Numbered from the stretch's first letter, positions 52,649 through 63,291 are shown. The stretch is DNA of 64,000 nucleotides from an uncultured beta proteobacterium (GCA_902625535.1 CACOBT010000001.1:62001-126000), one strand, 5' to 3'. Notes: a model not told the origin generated them from the letters alone. Made by a program: numbers and translations.

Positions 52649-53491
52649 ATGGAAATTAATTTTGACCCTGTAGCGTTTTGGTTAGGTCCTATCCCTCTAC
52701 GTTGGTATGGATTGATGTATGTTTTCGGGTTTTTATTTTTTTTGATGTTGGGAAGGAAAAAAATTCAGCAATCAAATAAAAAAACCAATTTTACTTTAAC
52801 TGATCTTGACGATTTAATTCTTTTCGCAGTAGCCGGGGTTTTTATCGGCGGCAGATTAGGATATGTATTTTTTTACAATCCTGGCTATTTTAGTCAAAAT
52901 CCGAGTGAAATTTTCTTTGTTTGGCAGGGAGGCATGTCGTTCCATGGAGGATTGGTTGGCGTTATTTTTGGTTTGGCTTTGTTCTGTTTTCTTAGAAAAA
53001 ATTTATTTTTTGAGGGGAGTTTAACGAGACGATTTCTCTGTTTAACTGATTTTGTTGCGCCTTTGGTACCTCCGGGGCTATTCTTCGGCAGAATAGGTAA
53101 TTTCATTAATGGGGAACTACCCGGGAGAGTTACTAGTATTGAGCAAGTTCCGTGGGCGATGATATTTCCTCACTCGGGCACCCTTGACTTTAGACATCCA
53201 AGCCAGCTGTACCAGGCTTTCGGGGAGGGTGTCGTGCTTTTTATAATTTTGCTTATTGCAGAAAAAAAGAAAAAAGGATTGGGGACTGTTTCGGCAACCT
53301 TTTTAATTTCATATGGGATTATTCGTTTTTTTACGGAATTTTTCAGGGAACCGGACCCCTTCATAGGTCTACTGATTTTTGATTTTTCTATGGGACAACT
53401 ACTTTCATTTCCGTTAGTTGGTTGTGGATTAGTATTGCTGTTCCTCTCACTAAACTACAAAAAGATACGGCATCAAAATAGATCATCTTGA
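52649..53491 (+). CDS. lgt: Prolipoprotein diacylglyceryl transferase
   Basis: A 280-residue inner-membrane enzyme with seven helices that puts diacylglycerol on the lipobox cysteine of prelipoproteins. IPLRWYGLMYV, IGGRLGYVFFY, MSFHGGLVG and the signature GRIGNFINGELPGR are complete. BamE, encoded 1 kb away, would be a substrate. The last 19 bp overlap zapA on the other strand. Confidence 0.95.
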   Translation: MEINFDPVAFWLGPIPLRWYGLMYVFGFLFFLMLGRKKIQQSNKKTNFTLTDLDDLILFAVAGVFIGGRLGYVFFYNPGYFSQNPSEIFFVWQGGMSFHGGLVGVIFGLALFCFLRKNLFFEGSLTRRFLCLTDFVAPLVPPGLFFGRIGNFINGELPGRVTSIEQVPWAMIFPHSGTLDFRHPSQLYQAFGEGVVLFIILLIAEKKKKGLGTVSATFLISYGIIRFFTEFFREPDPFIGLLIFDFSMGQLLSFPLVGCGLVLLFLSLNYKKIRHQNRSS

Positions 53492-53763
53492 GGTGCCAGC
53501 GCTTTCTCTATCCTATTAGCTATTTCTGTGATCCTGTCGCAATTCTCATCCTTATTAGCTCCTCCCACCTTCAGAAAATCTTTGGCGAGCGTTAAAGCGA
53601 CCATAATCGCTATTTTTTCTGTGCTGTGGAGCTTTCCCTGCGTTTTAAATGCCTTCATTCGTGAGTCAACTAGCGCAACACAAGCCTTCAATATCTCCTC
53701 TTCCTCGTCTGGACAGGAAATTTGATACTTACGGTCTAGGATTTCAAATTCTAATACTTTCAT
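53473..53763 (-). CDS. zapA: Cell division protein ZapA
   Basis: A 96-residue FtsZ-ring stabiliser. The beginning VLEFEILDRKYQISCPDEEEEIL and the middle KIAIMVALTLAKDFL followed by a C-terminal coiled-coil segment fit ZapA. It follows the small ZapB-like gene on the same strand by 38 bp. Confidence 0.87.
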   Translation of the reverse strand: MKVLEFEILDRKYQISCPDEEEEILKACVALVDSRMKAFKTQGKLHSTEKIAIMVALTLAKDFLKVGGANKDENCDRITEIANRIEKALAPQDDLF

Positions 53764-53801
53764 TCAAATATACATATTTTCAGAAAATTAGGTTTTTCTC
53801 A

Positions 53802-53996
53802 CTACGCATCAAAGTATTTTTTTTCAATCCTCTTTAGAGATGTTACAGATAAGTTAATTTTCTTTTGTAAAGTTTCGCATTCATCTAACTTCTCTTTTAG
53901 TTGGGAAGCCAGTTTATTGTTAACACTTCTTAGGTTGCTATTTAACGTTATCAGTTTTGCGACCCTCTCCTCTAGGTAATCAAGTTCTTTTTGCAT
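53802..53996 (-). CDS. Small coiled-coil protein, ZapB-like
   Basis: A 64-residue protein that is all coiled coil (heptads from LDYLEERVAKLITLNSNL to the end). It lies directly before zapA, the place held in related genomes by a ZapB-type division protein or TIGR02449-type short coiled coil. Such proteins sit between ZapA and the nucleoid. The call rests on shape and place rather than on sequence identity. Confidence 0.65.
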   Translation of the reverse strand: MQKELDYLEERVAKLITLNSNLRSVNNKLASQLKEKLDECETLQKKINLSVTSLKRIEKKYFDA

Positions 53997-54004
53997 GGTG
54001 TTAA

Positions 54005-54442
54005 TTACGTACCGAGTTTACTTTCACATTGCTGGCAAGAGCCGTACAGAACAAGACTATGATTTTTAAGCGTAAACCCTCTTTTGGAGGCTATTTTTTT
54101 TTGTCTACGTTCTATTTCCTCGTCTACAAAACACACTACCTCGCCACATTCTATACAAATTAAATGATCATGATGTTTTCCTTCGTTAATTTCGAAAACA
54201 GCTTTTCCATCCTCGAAAGTTGACTTAACTAAAATACCAGCTTTCTCGAAGTTGGCTAGCGCCCGATAGATTGTCGCCATACCGACGTCAGAGGAGTTTG
54301 TTTTGAGCGCTTGATAAACATCCTCGGCTGAAAGATGTCTCGATTTAGATTCCTCAAATATCGAAAGTATTTTTAATCTAGGACCAGTAACTTTTAATCC
54401 CAAATTTCGAATTTCATTTTCAAACGGATATTTGTGTTCCAT
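54005..54442 (-). CDS. fur: Ferric uptake regulator Fur
   Basis: A 145-residue repressor that binds DNA when loaded with iron. The winged-helix N-terminal part has GLKVTGPRLKIL and SAEDVYQAL; the metal site HHDHLICIECGEVVCF and the paired cysteines near the end (CQQC) are canonical. The frame opens at 54481, but ATG 54442 fits the family. It is divergent from bamE; a Fur/bamE pair is a conserved betaproteobacterial arrangement. Confidence 0.95.
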   Translation of the reverse strand: MEHKYPFENEIRNLGLKVTGPRLKILSIFEESKSRHLSAEDVYQALKTNSSDVGMATIYRALANFEKAGILVKSTFEDGKAVFEINEGKHHDHLICIECGEVVCFVDEEIERRQKKIASKRGFTLKNHSLVLYGSCQQCESKLGT

Positions 54443-54480
54443 AGTTATATAATAAAGCATCACCGTTAATAATTTAAACA

Positions 54481-54918
54481 ATGGAAAAACTTTTTTCTCT
54501 TAATTTGACCGTAATTTTTCTCTTTTTTTCAACATCTTGCGCGCTTTTTCCTGATAACCCAGATAGAAAACGCACAGAAAAGCAACTTTTTGATAGATTT
54601 GCAGAAGGTTTACCGGCAAACTTAAAACCGTATAAGGTTGACATAGTTCAGGGAAATTACATAACCAAAAGTATGGTGTCCAATCTATCGAAAGGCCAAA
54701 CCAGGGTGCAAGTTCAATCCATATTGGGCACCCCCTTGATTATCGATCCATTTCGAAAAGATAGATGGGATTATATTTTCTTAATAAACCGTGGAGTGGG
54801 TACTCGTGAGATACATAGATTTATGGTGGTATTTGAGGGCGACCGGGTTATCGGTTGGGAAGGAGAGCCTATTGATGAAAAATCGGGAAAGTTTAAAATG
54901 CCGACGAGAAAGTTCTAA
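54481..54918 (+). CDS. bamE: Outer-membrane assembly lipoprotein BamE
   Basis: A 145-residue lipoprotein of the BAM complex. The signal ends in a lipobox (FSTSC, Cys20), and the core KSMVSNLSKGQTRVQVQSILG followed by DRWDYIFLINRG fits the SmpA/OmlA family. The start lies 39 bp from that of fur on the other strand. It is followed after 14 bp by dapB. Confidence 0.93.
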   Translation: MEKLFSLNLTVIFLFFSTSCALFPDNPDRKRTEKQLFDRFAEGLPANLKPYKVDIVQGNYITKSMVSNLSKGQTRVQVQSILGTPLIIDPFRKDRWDYIFLINRGVGTREIHRFMVVFEGDRVIGWEGEPIDEKSGKFKMPTRKF

Positions 54919-54932
54919 GAAAGTTTAAGAAA

Positions 54933-55748
54933 TTGGCAACCAATTTGAATAACCTAATTTTATCAGGGGCCTGCGGAAGAATGGGTAGAGAAATCATAAA
55001 AGCCCTAATGAAGGATAATAATTTCCATTTGATTGGAGCGTTAGAAAATGAAAATTGTGTCGAAATCAATCAAGATGCTGCAAAATTTATGGGTCAAACT
55101 ACTGGTATTAAAATTTGCACCACCGTTAAAAAGCTAAGTATCATTGACAATGAAAAAATAGTTTTAATAGATTTCTCTAGCCCGAAAAACACGATTAAAC
55201 TGCTTGATTTCTGCATTTCCAATTCTATCAGGATGGTGATTGGTACGACTGGGTTTTCCGAGAAGCAACTAACCGTTGTCAAGGAAGCATCAAAATCCAT
55301 TCCGATTTTATGCGCGCCAAATATGAGTTTAGGTGTTAATAAAGTATTTGCTATTTTAAAAGAAGCAGTGAAGCATTTCGAACACGGTTATGATATTGAA
55401 ATTTTTGAAGCTCATCACAGGAGTAAGCTGGATGCCCCGTCAGGTACCGCTTTAAAGATGGGAGAGATAATTGCCGATTCCTTGAGATTAAATTCTAGGG
55501 AATCATTCTGTTTCTCCAGACACGATAGAAATGTTCCTCGAAAAAAGGGCGAAATAGGTTTTTCAGTAATTAGGGGCGGTAATATTATCGGTGAACATAA
55601 AGTTATTTTCGCAGGACACGGAGAAAAGATTGAGATAACCCACGATTCAAATTCTAGAGAAGGTTATGCTCTAGGGGCCCTAGAGGCAGCGACGTTTTTA
55701 ATGACAAAAAAAACACCTGGTTTTTTTGGAATGGAAGATATTATTTGA
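54933..55748 (+). CDS. dapB: 4-hydroxy-tetrahydrodipicolinate reductase
   Basis: A 271-residue enzyme of lysine and diaminopimelate synthesis. The NAD(P) site is SGACGRMGREI, the catalytic HHRSKLDAPSGTAL is intact, and APNMSLGVN and HDSNSREGYALGAL are typical. Start is TTG at 54933, with a weak ribosome site. It converges on recN (3-bp gap). Confidence 0.95.
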   Translation: MATNLNNLILSGACGRMGREIIKALMKDNNFHLIGALENENCVEINQDAAKFMGQTTGIKICTTVKKLSIIDNEKIVLIDFSSPKNTIKLLDFCISNSIRMVIGTTGFSEKQLTVVKEASKSIPILCAPNMSLGVNKVFAILKEAVKHFEHGYDIEIFEAHHRSKLDAPSGTALKMGEIIADSLRLNSRESFCFSRHDRNVPRKKGEIGFSVIRGGNIIGEHKVIFAGHGEKIEITHDSNSREGYALGALEAATFLMTKKTPGFFGMEDII

Positions 55749-55751
55749 CGT

Positions 55752-57428
55752 CTACTCTTTGGTGTGTGTAGCAAGTAAGGATTCAGCGTGTTGAATAGAA
55801 GTTTCTTTGGAAAATTCGTTACCGAGCATACGGGCGATTTCATCAATTCTATCGTTTGCGTTTAAATACCGTATTTCCGTTATTGGAATACTACCGTTCT
55901 CACTCATTTTCCGTATTGAAAAGTGATTGTTCCCTCTTGCGGCGATTTGGGGGAGATGCGTCACGCAAAATATTTGTTGGTCTTTGCCTAGTTGTTTTAA
56001 AACTGTGCCCACGCTATCCGCAGTATTTCCGCCAATACCTGCATCAATTTCATCGAAAATTATCGTAGGAGTCCTAGATACGTTTGACAGGCTCATCGTG
56101 ATTGCGAGCATTATCCTAGATAACTCCCCACCCGAAGCGCTCTGATTAATCTTTTGCTTGTTAGCACCTCTGTACTGAGAAATGGAAAAAAAAATTTCGT
56201 CTACTCCATGCGGTCCTGGCATCGTTCGATCAACTACCGCGATGTTAAAAATAAAGTTTTCCATCGATAAATTTCTTAACCATTGTGTCACAAGAGAGCT
56301 AAACCGTTTTGCCTCAGAAGTCCTTTTTTCTGATACCTTTTTCGCAAGCGCAAAATACTCAACTTTAAGTTTACTTACTTCGGTTTCCAGTTCTGTAACA
56401 TTTGTATCTTTTTCTAACTGGGTGAATTCGTCTTTTATTCTTTCGTAAAATGCGTAAAGTTGATCCGGTTGTTCTCTAACCTTGTGGGATGTATTCATAA
56501 CATCATTAAATCTTTGATTTACGTTTGCTGCTCGCTCTTCATCAACTTCAGCTTCCTTCTCACACCCTCTTAACGCAATTAATGCTTCCTGTATTTCTAT
56601 CGTTCCCTTCTCGAGAAGCTCACAAACTTCTTTCATTGAATGATCAATTTCACATGCATTTCTTAATTCCGATGTGATCAATTCGAGTTTTCTAATTATC
56701 CCAGTATCGGAGTCGAGTGTGGTCCTAGCTGTTGAAAAGACTCCCAGTAATTCGGAAATTTGACTTATTTTCTTTTGATCGAGAGAGAGCTTATCCCATT
56801 CGTCAACTTGAAGATTAAGATTCTCGAGCTCCTGGATTTTCCAATGCAGACTGTCTTTTTTTTCATTTAGCTCTTCCTGAGCTTGTTTTAACGAATTCAA
56901 ATTATTGTTTGATTGCTGCCATTGGGTCCACAACACTTTTAAGTTGTCGAGATCGTCATTTTGTTGGGCAAACTCGTCAAGCGTATTCCTCTGATAAGAT
57001 TGAGACATTAATTTTTGATGCGAATGCTGCCCGTTTATCTCGACCAACAGGTCTCCTAGCTCTCTCATTTGACTAAGTGCGCAAAGTTGGCCGTTAACCC
57101 ATGTTCGTGACTTTCCTGCTTTATCTAAAACGCGTCGCAAAAGTAGTTCGCTAAAATTTTCGTCAAATGAGTGCTTTTTAAACCAATGGTTAATTTTGAA
57201 TTTCTCACTTTTTGTTGTAATTTCAAATAAAGCACTTATCACGGCCTGGTCATGACCTTCCCTTATTTTTAATAGTGTAGCCCGCTTTCCGAGCAAGATA
57301 GCAAGTGCGTCAATGATAATTGATTTCCCTGAACCAGTTTCTCCAGAGAATATATTGAATCCCGATTCGAACTCCAGAGAAAGATTTTCGACAAAAACAA
57401 AGTTTGAAATTTCTAAGTTTCTCAGCAT
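55752..57428 (-). CDS. recN: DNA repair protein RecN
   Basis: A 558-residue SMC-like ATPase active in double-strand break repair. Walker A FSGETGSGKSIIIDAL is at the start, a long coiled coil runs about 150-380, and the ABC signature SGGELSRIMLAI with Walker B PTIIFDEIDAGIGG closes it. I took ATG 57428, giving the standard MLRNLEISNFV start; the open frame reaches to 57485, inside nadK. Confidence 0.95.
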   Translation of the reverse strand: MLRNLEISNFVFVENLSLEFESGFNIFSGETGSGKSIIIDALAILLGKRATLLKIREGHDQAVISALFEITTKSEKFKINHWFKKHSFDENFSELLLRRVLDKAGKSRTWVNGQLCALSQMRELGDLLVEINGQHSHQKLMSQSYQRNTLDEFAQQNDDLDNLKVLWTQWQQSNNNLNSLKQAQEELNEKKDSLHWKIQELENLNLQVDEWDKLSLDQKKISQISELLGVFSTARTTLDSDTGIIRKLELITSELRNACEIDHSMKEVCELLEKGTIEIQEALIALRGCEKEAEVDEERAANVNQRFNDVMNTSHKVREQPDQLYAFYERIKDEFTQLEKDTNVTELETEVSKLKVEYFALAKKVSEKRTSEAKRFSSLVTQWLRNLSMENFIFNIAVVDRTMPGPHGVDEIFFSISQYRGANKQKINQSASGGELSRIMLAITMSLSNVSRTPTIIFDEIDAGIGGNTADSVGTVLKQLGKDQQIFCVTHLPQIAARGNNHFSIRKMSENGSIPITEIRYLNANDRIDEIARMLGNEFSKETSIQHAESLLATHTKE

Positions 57429-57442
57429 AAAAACTCTACCAG

Positions 57443-58387
57443 TTAAAAATTTTCGTCCGGTCCCTTTATGGGATTGATGTTCCAACGAAGTTTCTTTCTT
57501 AGGAGCGAAAAATAATCGTACGTTTTTGGATGCAATAGTTTTGCGCTATAGCATGCCTTTTTTATAACGATTCTATCCCCATCTTTTAATTCGGTAACCG
57601 TTTGCATGTCGCAGTGAAGAACGGTGCCCGCTCCATTTTTTATTATGATTGTAATTTCCATATCTGTTGGGATCAAAATTGGTCTGCTGGATAACGCCTG
57701 TGACGCTATTGGGACTAGTCCGAAACAAGAGAGTTTTGGGTGAATAATCGGTCCGTTAACAGATAACGCATATGCGGTAGACCCCGTGGGAGTACAGATA
57801 ATTAACCCGTCTCCACGCATTGAGTGTAAGAATGAATTTTCCACCCAAACATCTAATTCAACCATTTTACTTATAGCAGCTCTATTAACAACTGCATCAT
57901 TTAGGGCTAAGCCACTGAAAAAAACTTCATCTTCGTTTTTTGCGGATTTCCTCATGACTTTCAAACTAATCATATCCCTTTCATCAACCTGTCCTCCATT
58001 TCGGAGGAGTGATTCAAGTTCAGTCGAAATGTCAGTTTCATCCAAATCAGTTGTAAAACCCAATCGACCTTGATTGATCCCGACTATATGTGTTTTCTGC
58101 CTGGCAAACTCCCTTGCAAGGCCTAATAGAGTTCCATCTCCTCCGATAGCTATCGCAAGATCAATGGAATTTTTTATTTCATCGAATGTCCCAATTACAA
58201 CGTTGTTTGGGAGATCAGTTATTTGCTCCATTGACACACATTTTGCGGTTTCGGTTTCGACGTAAACCTTGAAGTTGCTCCCGATGCCATATATTGTGGA
58301 TAATATAGTCTCAACGGTGTAAAGCAGGGTTGAGACGGGTAAATTTGGTTTACAAAAAATACCAATCGATGAATATTTTGTGATCAT
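57443..58387 (-). CDS. nadK: NAD kinase
   Basis: A 314-residue enzyme that makes NADP from NAD and ATP. The GGDGT motif is in AIGGDGTLLG, NDAVVNR and the GDGLIICTPTGSTAYALS segment are intact. It is transcribed with recN (14 bp upstream of it) and lies divergent from hrcA across 61 bp. ATG 58387 is preferred over the longer frame. Confidence 0.95.
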   Translation of the reverse strand: MITKYSSIGIFCKPNLPVSTLLYTVETILSTIYGIGSNFKVYVETETAKCVSMEQITDLPNNVVIGTFDEIKNSIDLAIAIGGDGTLLGLAREFARQKTHIVGINQGRLGFTTDLDETDISTELESLLRNGGQVDERDMISLKVMRKSAKNEDEVFFSGLALNDAVVNRAAISKMVELDVWVENSFLHSMRGDGLIICTPTGSTAYALSVNGPIIHPKLSCFGLVPIASQALSSRPILIPTDMEITIIIKNGAGTVLHCDMQTVTELKDGDRIVIKKACYSAKLLHPKTYDYFSLLRKKLRWNINPIKGPDENF

Positions 58388-58448
58388 GTTAAAAAAAAAA
58401 GTTAAAGAATTCGTCATTGTTGTCGTAATTCCTAAAGTTTAAATTAAA

Positions 58449-59492
58449 ATGGACAATCGCTACAGAAAACTTTTAAAGACTCTCATAGAGCAATATGTTA
58501 TTGAGGGGCAACCCATCGGCTCAAAAGCGATTGCGGAATCTTCAAAATTAGACATCTCAGCGGCTACAGTAAGAAATGTCATGTCGGAGTTAGAAGATAT
58601 GGGAATGGTAAAAAGCCCACACACCTCTGCTGGACGAATTCCTACTATTAAGGGCTACAGGTTTTTTGTCGATACACTGCTCACAGTCGAATCTATGAAA
58701 ATGCACGAGGTGAAATATATAAAAAATGCCCTTGGTAACGGAACACCAGGAAAAATCATTAATCAGGCGGCGAATCTATTATCGAGCTTGTCTAAATTTG
58801 CTGGTGTTGTTTCCACTACCAGGAAACGAAAAAGTTTTAAGCAATTGGAGTTTCTAAAATTATCGGAAACAAATGTACTTTTGATATTTGTTACACCCGA
58901 CGGGGAAGTTTTAAATAAAATTTTTAATTTAGACAAAAACTATTCTCAGGCTCAATTGCAGCAAGCTGCAAATTATATTACCAACAAGTTTTCGGGGTTA
59001 TCATTTGAGCAAGTTAAGCGTGAAATCATATTAGAATTGAGTCAGCATCGGGATGATTTAGGGGAATTGTTAAAAAAAATTGTCGATGAGGGTAATGCCG
59101 TGTTAGACGAAACAGAAGAGTCGGTTGTAATTTCTGGGCAGGATCACTTATTCGATTTAACAGAGTTGTCGGAAAATGCCAGTAAACTCAGGAGCTTGTA
59201 CAAAATGCTTGCTCAGAAAACGCAAATCGTAAATTTGTTAGAATCTATCTGTTCAAACGCGAAAGGAGTTAGGGTTTTTATTGGCGGTGAATCGTCTTTA
59301 ATGCCTGAGGATTGCCTTTCTGTGGTTGCTTCACCTTGCATAGTCAATGGGAAGGTAGTCGGTAGTCTGGGGGTTATTGGTCCGACTAGGATGGAGTTTC
59401 AGCGGGTGGTACCAATCGTTGATGTAACAGCGAGGTTAGTGTCCCTATCAATTCGTCAACAAGAAAACGCCTTTGAAAGCACTACGAAATAA
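58449..59492 (+). CDS. hrcA: Heat-inducible transcription repressor HrcA
   Basis: A 347-residue repressor that binds CIRCE. The N-terminal winged helix has YVIEGQPIGSKAI and SAATVRNVMSELEDMGMVKSPHTSAGRIPT; the central GAF-like part and C-terminal LGVIGPTRM-x-Y-type motif (here GPTRMEFQRV) are present. Its only CIRCE site I found in the window is before groESL. Its stop shares a base with the hemH ATG (TAATG). Confidence 0.96.
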   Translation: MDNRYRKLLKTLIEQYVIEGQPIGSKAIAESSKLDISAATVRNVMSELEDMGMVKSPHTSAGRIPTIKGYRFFVDTLLTVESMKMHEVKYIKNALGNGTPGKIINQAANLLSSLSKFAGVVSTTRKRKSFKQLEFLKLSETNVLLIFVTPDGEVLNKIFNLDKNYSQAQLQQAANYITNKFSGLSFEQVKREIILELSQHRDDLGELLKKIVDEGNAVLDETEESVVISGQDHLFDLTELSENASKLRSLYKMLAQKTQIVNLLESICSNAKGVRVFIGGESSLMPEDCLSVVASPCIVNGKVVGSLGVIGPTRMEFQRVVPIVDVTARLVSLSIRQQENAFESTTK

Positions 59493-60613
59493 TGTCAATT
59501 CTTGGTGCTACAAAATTTTTTTCGAATCCGAATTATAAACACGGTAGCGCCGATAAGGTTGGTGTTTTACTGGTTAATTTAGGAACACCCGAAGCCCCTA
59601 CCGCCGATGCTTTGCGGCCGTATTTGAAAGAATTTTTATCTGACCCCAGGGTTGTTGAAATACCCCGATTGATTTGGTGGCCGATTTTGAATCTTATTAT
59701 CTTGAATGTAAGGCCGAAGAAGTCCGCTGAGAAGTATTTAAGCGTTTGGACTGAGCAGGGCTCTCCCCTCATGGTTAATTCGTTGGGACAACTTGCTGGA
59801 TTGAAACGTAAGCTGAAAGGGAGAAACGAAAAAATTGTAGTTGAGCTCGCAATGCGTTATGGAAAGCCATCAATAAACTCGGCCATCTTAAAAATGATGG
59901 AACAAGATGTAGACAAGCTTCTAATTTTGCCTCTTTATCCCCAATATTCTGGAAGCACAACTGCCACAGTCTTCGATAAAGTTTTTGAAAGCATATCAAA
60001 ATTAAGAAATCCCCCTTCGATACGGTTGAGAAAATCCTTTCATGATCACCCCGATTATATAGTCGCTGTGGCCAATGATATTGAAAAATTCTGGCTAAAA
60101 AATGGTAAACCTGAACATCTATTATTCAGCTTCCATGGTGTTCCTGTAAGAAGCTTACAGGACGGAGATCCTTACCATTGTCAATGTCACAAAACAGCTA
60201 GAATGGTGAGTGAGAAGTTAGCTTTAAAAGAAAGTCAATGGACAATTTCATTTCAGTCAAGATTTGGAAAAGCTGAATGGTTAAAACCATACACTACGTC
60301 AACCATTGTCAATTTGGCGGAAGAGAAAAACATTAGAAAATTACACGTTATTTGTCCGGGCTTTATCTCAGATTGTTTGGAAACACTTGAAGAAATAAAT
60401 ATGGAGGCAAGAGAAGATTTCCTAAATGCAGGTGGCTCTAGCTTCAAGTATATCCCATGTCTAAATTTTTCGGAAAATTCCATAAACCTTCTGCATATGC
60501 TTGTAAAAGACGAAATCGAGGGCTGGGATAGGCGAGGTCTAAAAGATGAGGAGAAAGAAAAAGAATTGTCCTTTCAGAGGAAAAAAGCACTGCTTCTCGG
60601 TGCAAAAACCTGA
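59492..60613 (+). CDS. hemH: Ferrochelatase
   Basis: A 373-residue enzyme that inserts iron into protoporphyrin IX. VLLVNLGTPEAPTADALRPYLKEFLSDPRV, AMRYGKPS, LLFSFHGVPVRSL, SFQSRFGKAEWLKPYT and CPGFISDCLETLEEI (with catalytic His and Glu) are canonical. It is coupled to hrcA by a 1-bp overlap; the position between hrcA and grpE is common in Betaproteobacteria. Confidence 0.96.
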   Translation: MSILGATKFFSNPNYKHGSADKVGVLLVNLGTPEAPTADALRPYLKEFLSDPRVVEIPRLIWWPILNLIILNVRPKKSAEKYLSVWTEQGSPLMVNSLGQLAGLKRKLKGRNEKIVVELAMRYGKPSINSAILKMMEQDVDKLLILPLYPQYSGSTTATVFDKVFESISKLRNPPSIRLRKSFHDHPDYIVAVANDIEKFWLKNGKPEHLLFSFHGVPVRSLQDGDPYHCQCHKTARMVSEKLALKESQWTISFQSRFGKAEWLKPYTTSTIVNLAEEKNIRKLHVICPGFISDCLETLEEINMEAREDFLNAGGSSFKYIPCLNFSENSINLLHMLVKDEIEGWDRRGLKDEEKEKELSFQRKKALLLGAKT

Positions 60614-60633
60614 AATTACTATTGAAATTTTAA

Positions 60634-60658
60634 CTTGAAGACCCACCTTCAACTATAT
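60634..60658 (+). promoter_or_regulatory. Sigma-32-like promoter before grpE
   Basis: A -35 CTTGAA (60634-60639) is followed after 13 bp by CTATAT (60653-60658), close to the heat-shock -10. It lies 13 bases before the grpE ATG, so the leader would be very short. No CIRCE arm is seen here. Confidence 0.42.
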
Positions 60659-60670
60659 GACTAAAATCAT

Positions 60671-61294
60671 ATGGAAGACATGACTACAAAAGATAAAAAA
60701 GACCCCTATAAAGAGGTGGCTGAGAGCCTGCAGCTGGATGAGGAGGAAGAAAAGCATGGTTTTGATTCCGCCAGTTCGGAGGAAGGTGCATCAGCTAATA
60801 AATCTAGGGCAATCGATGAAACGGACCATGATTTTGAGAAAAAGGTTGAAGAGCTTACTGAGTTGGTCGCGGAGGAAAAAGATAAGATATTACGATTACA
60901 GGCTGAGATTGAAAACGTTAGAAAACGATCAGTTAACGAAGTTTCAAATGCGAGGAAGTATGCAATTGAGTCTTTTGCTACGAGTTTACTGGCCGTAGCT
61001 GATAGCCTCGAAACGGCGTTAAGTACTGCGGAGCAAACTTCTGATCAACTGGAGGCGGGAGTGGAACTCACGCTTAAACAGCTTAGGCAAGCATTTGAGC
61101 GTGCGAACATTGAGGCGATTAAACCAGGAATAGGTGAAAAATTTGACCCTAATTGGCACCAGGCTGTCTCGACAAAATCTCTCGATGAAATAGACGAAAA
61201 TCATGCTGCTGGCGTTATATTCGAGGTCTTGCAGAAGGGGTACAAAATTTCTGGACGGGTCATTCGCCCCGCCGTAGTAGTAGTTACCGGTTAA
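60671..61294 (+). CDS. grpE: Nucleotide exchange factor GrpE
   Basis: A 207-residue co-chaperone that frees ADP from DnaK. After an acidic disordered head (1-60), a coiled coil leads into [24 protein letters not shown], and the C-terminal beta domain has [10 protein letters not shown] and [19 protein letters not shown]. It lies 41 bp before dnaK in the same direction. Confidence 0.96.
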   Translation: MEDMTTKDKKDPYKEVAESLQLDEEEEKHGFDSASSEEGASANKSRAIDETDHDFEKKVEELTELVAEEKDKILRLQAEIENVRKRSVNEVSNARKYAIESFATSLLAVADSLETALSTAEQTSDQLEAGVELTLKQLRQAFERANIEAIKPGIGEKFDPNWHQAVSTKSLDEIDENHAAGVIFEVLQKGYKISGRVIRPAVVVVTG

Positions 61295-61335
61295 CAAAAG
61301 ATGTCAGACGGATAAATGTATTTGAAAGGATTACT

Positions 61336-63291
61336 ATGAGTAAAGTTATAGGAATTGATTTGGGAACCACCAACAGTTGTGTTTCAGTTATGGAGGGAGA
61401 TAAACCCCGAATTATCGAAAATAGTGAGGGGTCGAGAACTACGCCATCGATTATTGCGTATATGGAGGATGGGGAGATTTTAATTGGAGCTCCAGCGAAA
61501 AGGCAGGCTGTCACAAATCCCAAAAGTACACTCTACGCGGTCAAGAGATTAATTGGTAGACGGTTTGAAGATGATGAGGTTCAAAAGGACATCGATCTCA
61601 TGCCTTTTGAAATTGTCAAAGCTGAAAACGGAGACGCCTGGGTAAGTGTTAGGGACGAAAAATTAGCGCCACCGCAGGTATCGGCTGAAGTTCTTCGAAA
61701 AATGAAGAAAACTGCTGAAGACTACCTGGGACAGGATGTTGCGGAGGCCGTTATAACCGTTCCAGCTTATTTCAACGATGCGCAGAGGCAAGCTACGAAA
61801 GATGCCGGAAAAATTGCTGGGTTAGAAGTTAAAAGAATCATTAACGAGCCGACAGCTGCAGCACTTGCATTCGGTCTTGACAAAACTGATAAACGCGATC
61901 GTAAGATAGCGGTTTATGATTTAGGAGGAGGTACATTTGACATCTCAATCATTGAGATAGCTGATGTCGACGGGGAAAAGCAATTTGAGGTATTATCCAC
62001 CAACGGTGATACGTTTCTGGGAGGCGAAGATTTTGACCAGAGAGTAATTGATCACATCATTGATGAGTTTAACAAGCAAAACGGTGTCGACTTATCGAAA
62101 GATCCAATTGCATTACAAAGAATTAAAGCGGCCGCTGAGCGCGCGAAGATTGAGCTTTCATCCAGTCAGCAGACTGAATTGAATGAACCTTACATAGCTA
62201 TGTCGAATGGAGCTCCAGTTCATCTGGCGACAAAGTTGACAAGAGCTAAGCTGGAGTCTTTGGTTGATGATTTAATAGCGGGTAGTATTAAGCCATGCGA
62301 GGTTGCGTTGGCTGACGCAGGGCTCCAAACTTCGGAAATTGACGATGTCATTCTAGTAGGCGGAATGACTCGCATGCCGAAGGTTCAAGATGCCGTAAAG
62401 AATTTTTTCGGCAGAGAACCTCGGAGAGATGTTAATCCAGATGAGGCTGTTGCGGCGGGAGCAGCTGTGCAGGGTGCCGTTTTATCCGGTGATAGGTCAG
62501 ACGTCTTATTGCTTGACGTCACGCCTTTATCCCTCGGCATAGAAACTCTCGGAGGCGTAATGACGAAAATGATCCAAAAAAATACTACGGTACCGACTAA
62601 GTACTCTCAGGTATTTTCTACAGCTGAAGATAATCAACCTGCCGTGACCGTCAAGGTTTTTCAGGGAGAACGAGAGATTGCAACTTCAAACAAACTTTTG
62701 GGTGAATTTAATCTAGAGGGCATATCAGCTGCCCCTCGCGGTACCCCGCAAATCGAAGTCACCTTCGACATAGATGCCAACGGCATCCTGCATGTATCTG
62801 CTAAAGACAAAGCAACCGGTAAAGAAAATAAAGTTACCATAAAGGCGAACTCAGGTTTATCAGAAGATGAAATTAACAAGATGGTGCTGGATGCCGAAGA
62901 AAATGCGGAGCAGGACAAAGCTCGCGTCGAGTTAGTTGGAGCAAAGAATGCAGCAGAAGCCCTAGTACATTCCGTCAAGGCTTCACTTGAGGAGCATGGA
63001 GGACAGCTCGATTCTGCCGAAAAGGACAAAATCGAATCTGCTATGAAGGAAAGTGAAGAAGCGTTAAAAACTGAGGATCATGAAAAGATTAAGAAGGCAA
63101 CTGAGGGATTAACTGTCGCGGCACAGAAATTAGGGGAACTGTCCATGGCTGCTAATAATTCAGGTGGTGATGCGCAACCTGCCAATGATGAAAATTCGAC
63201 CACTGACGTAGACGGGGGAGATGACTCAAAAGACGAAAAGAAAGTCGATAATGTTGTTGATGCTGACTTTAAAGAAGTGAAGAGAGATTAG
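61336..63291 (+). CDS. dnaK: Chaperone DnaK (Hsp70)
   Basis: A 651-residue ATP-driven chaperone. [30 protein letters not shown], the linker [18 protein letters not shown] and an acidic C-terminal tail with VDADFKEV near the end are all present. AAAGGA lies 7 bases before the ATG. Works with GrpE and DnaJ, which flank it. Confidence 0.99.
   Translation: MSKVIGIDLGTTNSCVSVMEGDKPRIIENSEGSRTTPSIIAYMEDGEILIGAPAKRQAVTNPKSTLYAVKRLIGRRFEDDEVQKDIDLMPFEIVKAENGDAWVSVRDEKLAPPQVSAEVLRKMKKTAEDYLGQDVAEAVITVPAYFNDAQRQATKDAGKIAGLEVKRIINEPTAAALAFGLDKTDKRDRKIAVYDLGGGTFDISIIEIADVDGEKQFEVLSTNGDTFLGGEDFDQRVIDHIIDEFNKQNGVDLSKDPIALQRIKAAAERAKIELSSSQQTELNEPYIAMSNGAPVHLATKLTRAKLESLVDDLIAGSIKPCEVALADAGLQTSEIDDVILVGGMTRMPKVQDAVKNFFGREPRRDVNPDEAVAAGAAVQGAVLSGDRSDVLLLDVTPLSLGIETLGGVMTKMIQKNTTVPTKYSQVFSTAEDNQPAVTVKVFQGEREIATSNKLLGEFNLEGISAAPRGTPQIEVTFDIDANGILHVSAKDKATGKENKVTIKANSGLSEDEINKMVLDAEENAEQDKARVELVGAKNAAEALVHSVKASLEEHGGQLDSAEKDKIESAMKESEEALKTEDHEKIKKATEGLTVAAQKLGELSMAANNSGGDAQPANDENSTTDVDGGDDSKDEKKVDNVVDADFKEVKRD

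Noticed and set aside
58388..58448. CIRCE element before hrcA
   Set aside because: No TTAGCACTC or GAGTGCTAA arm is present in the 61 bp between nadK and hrcA.
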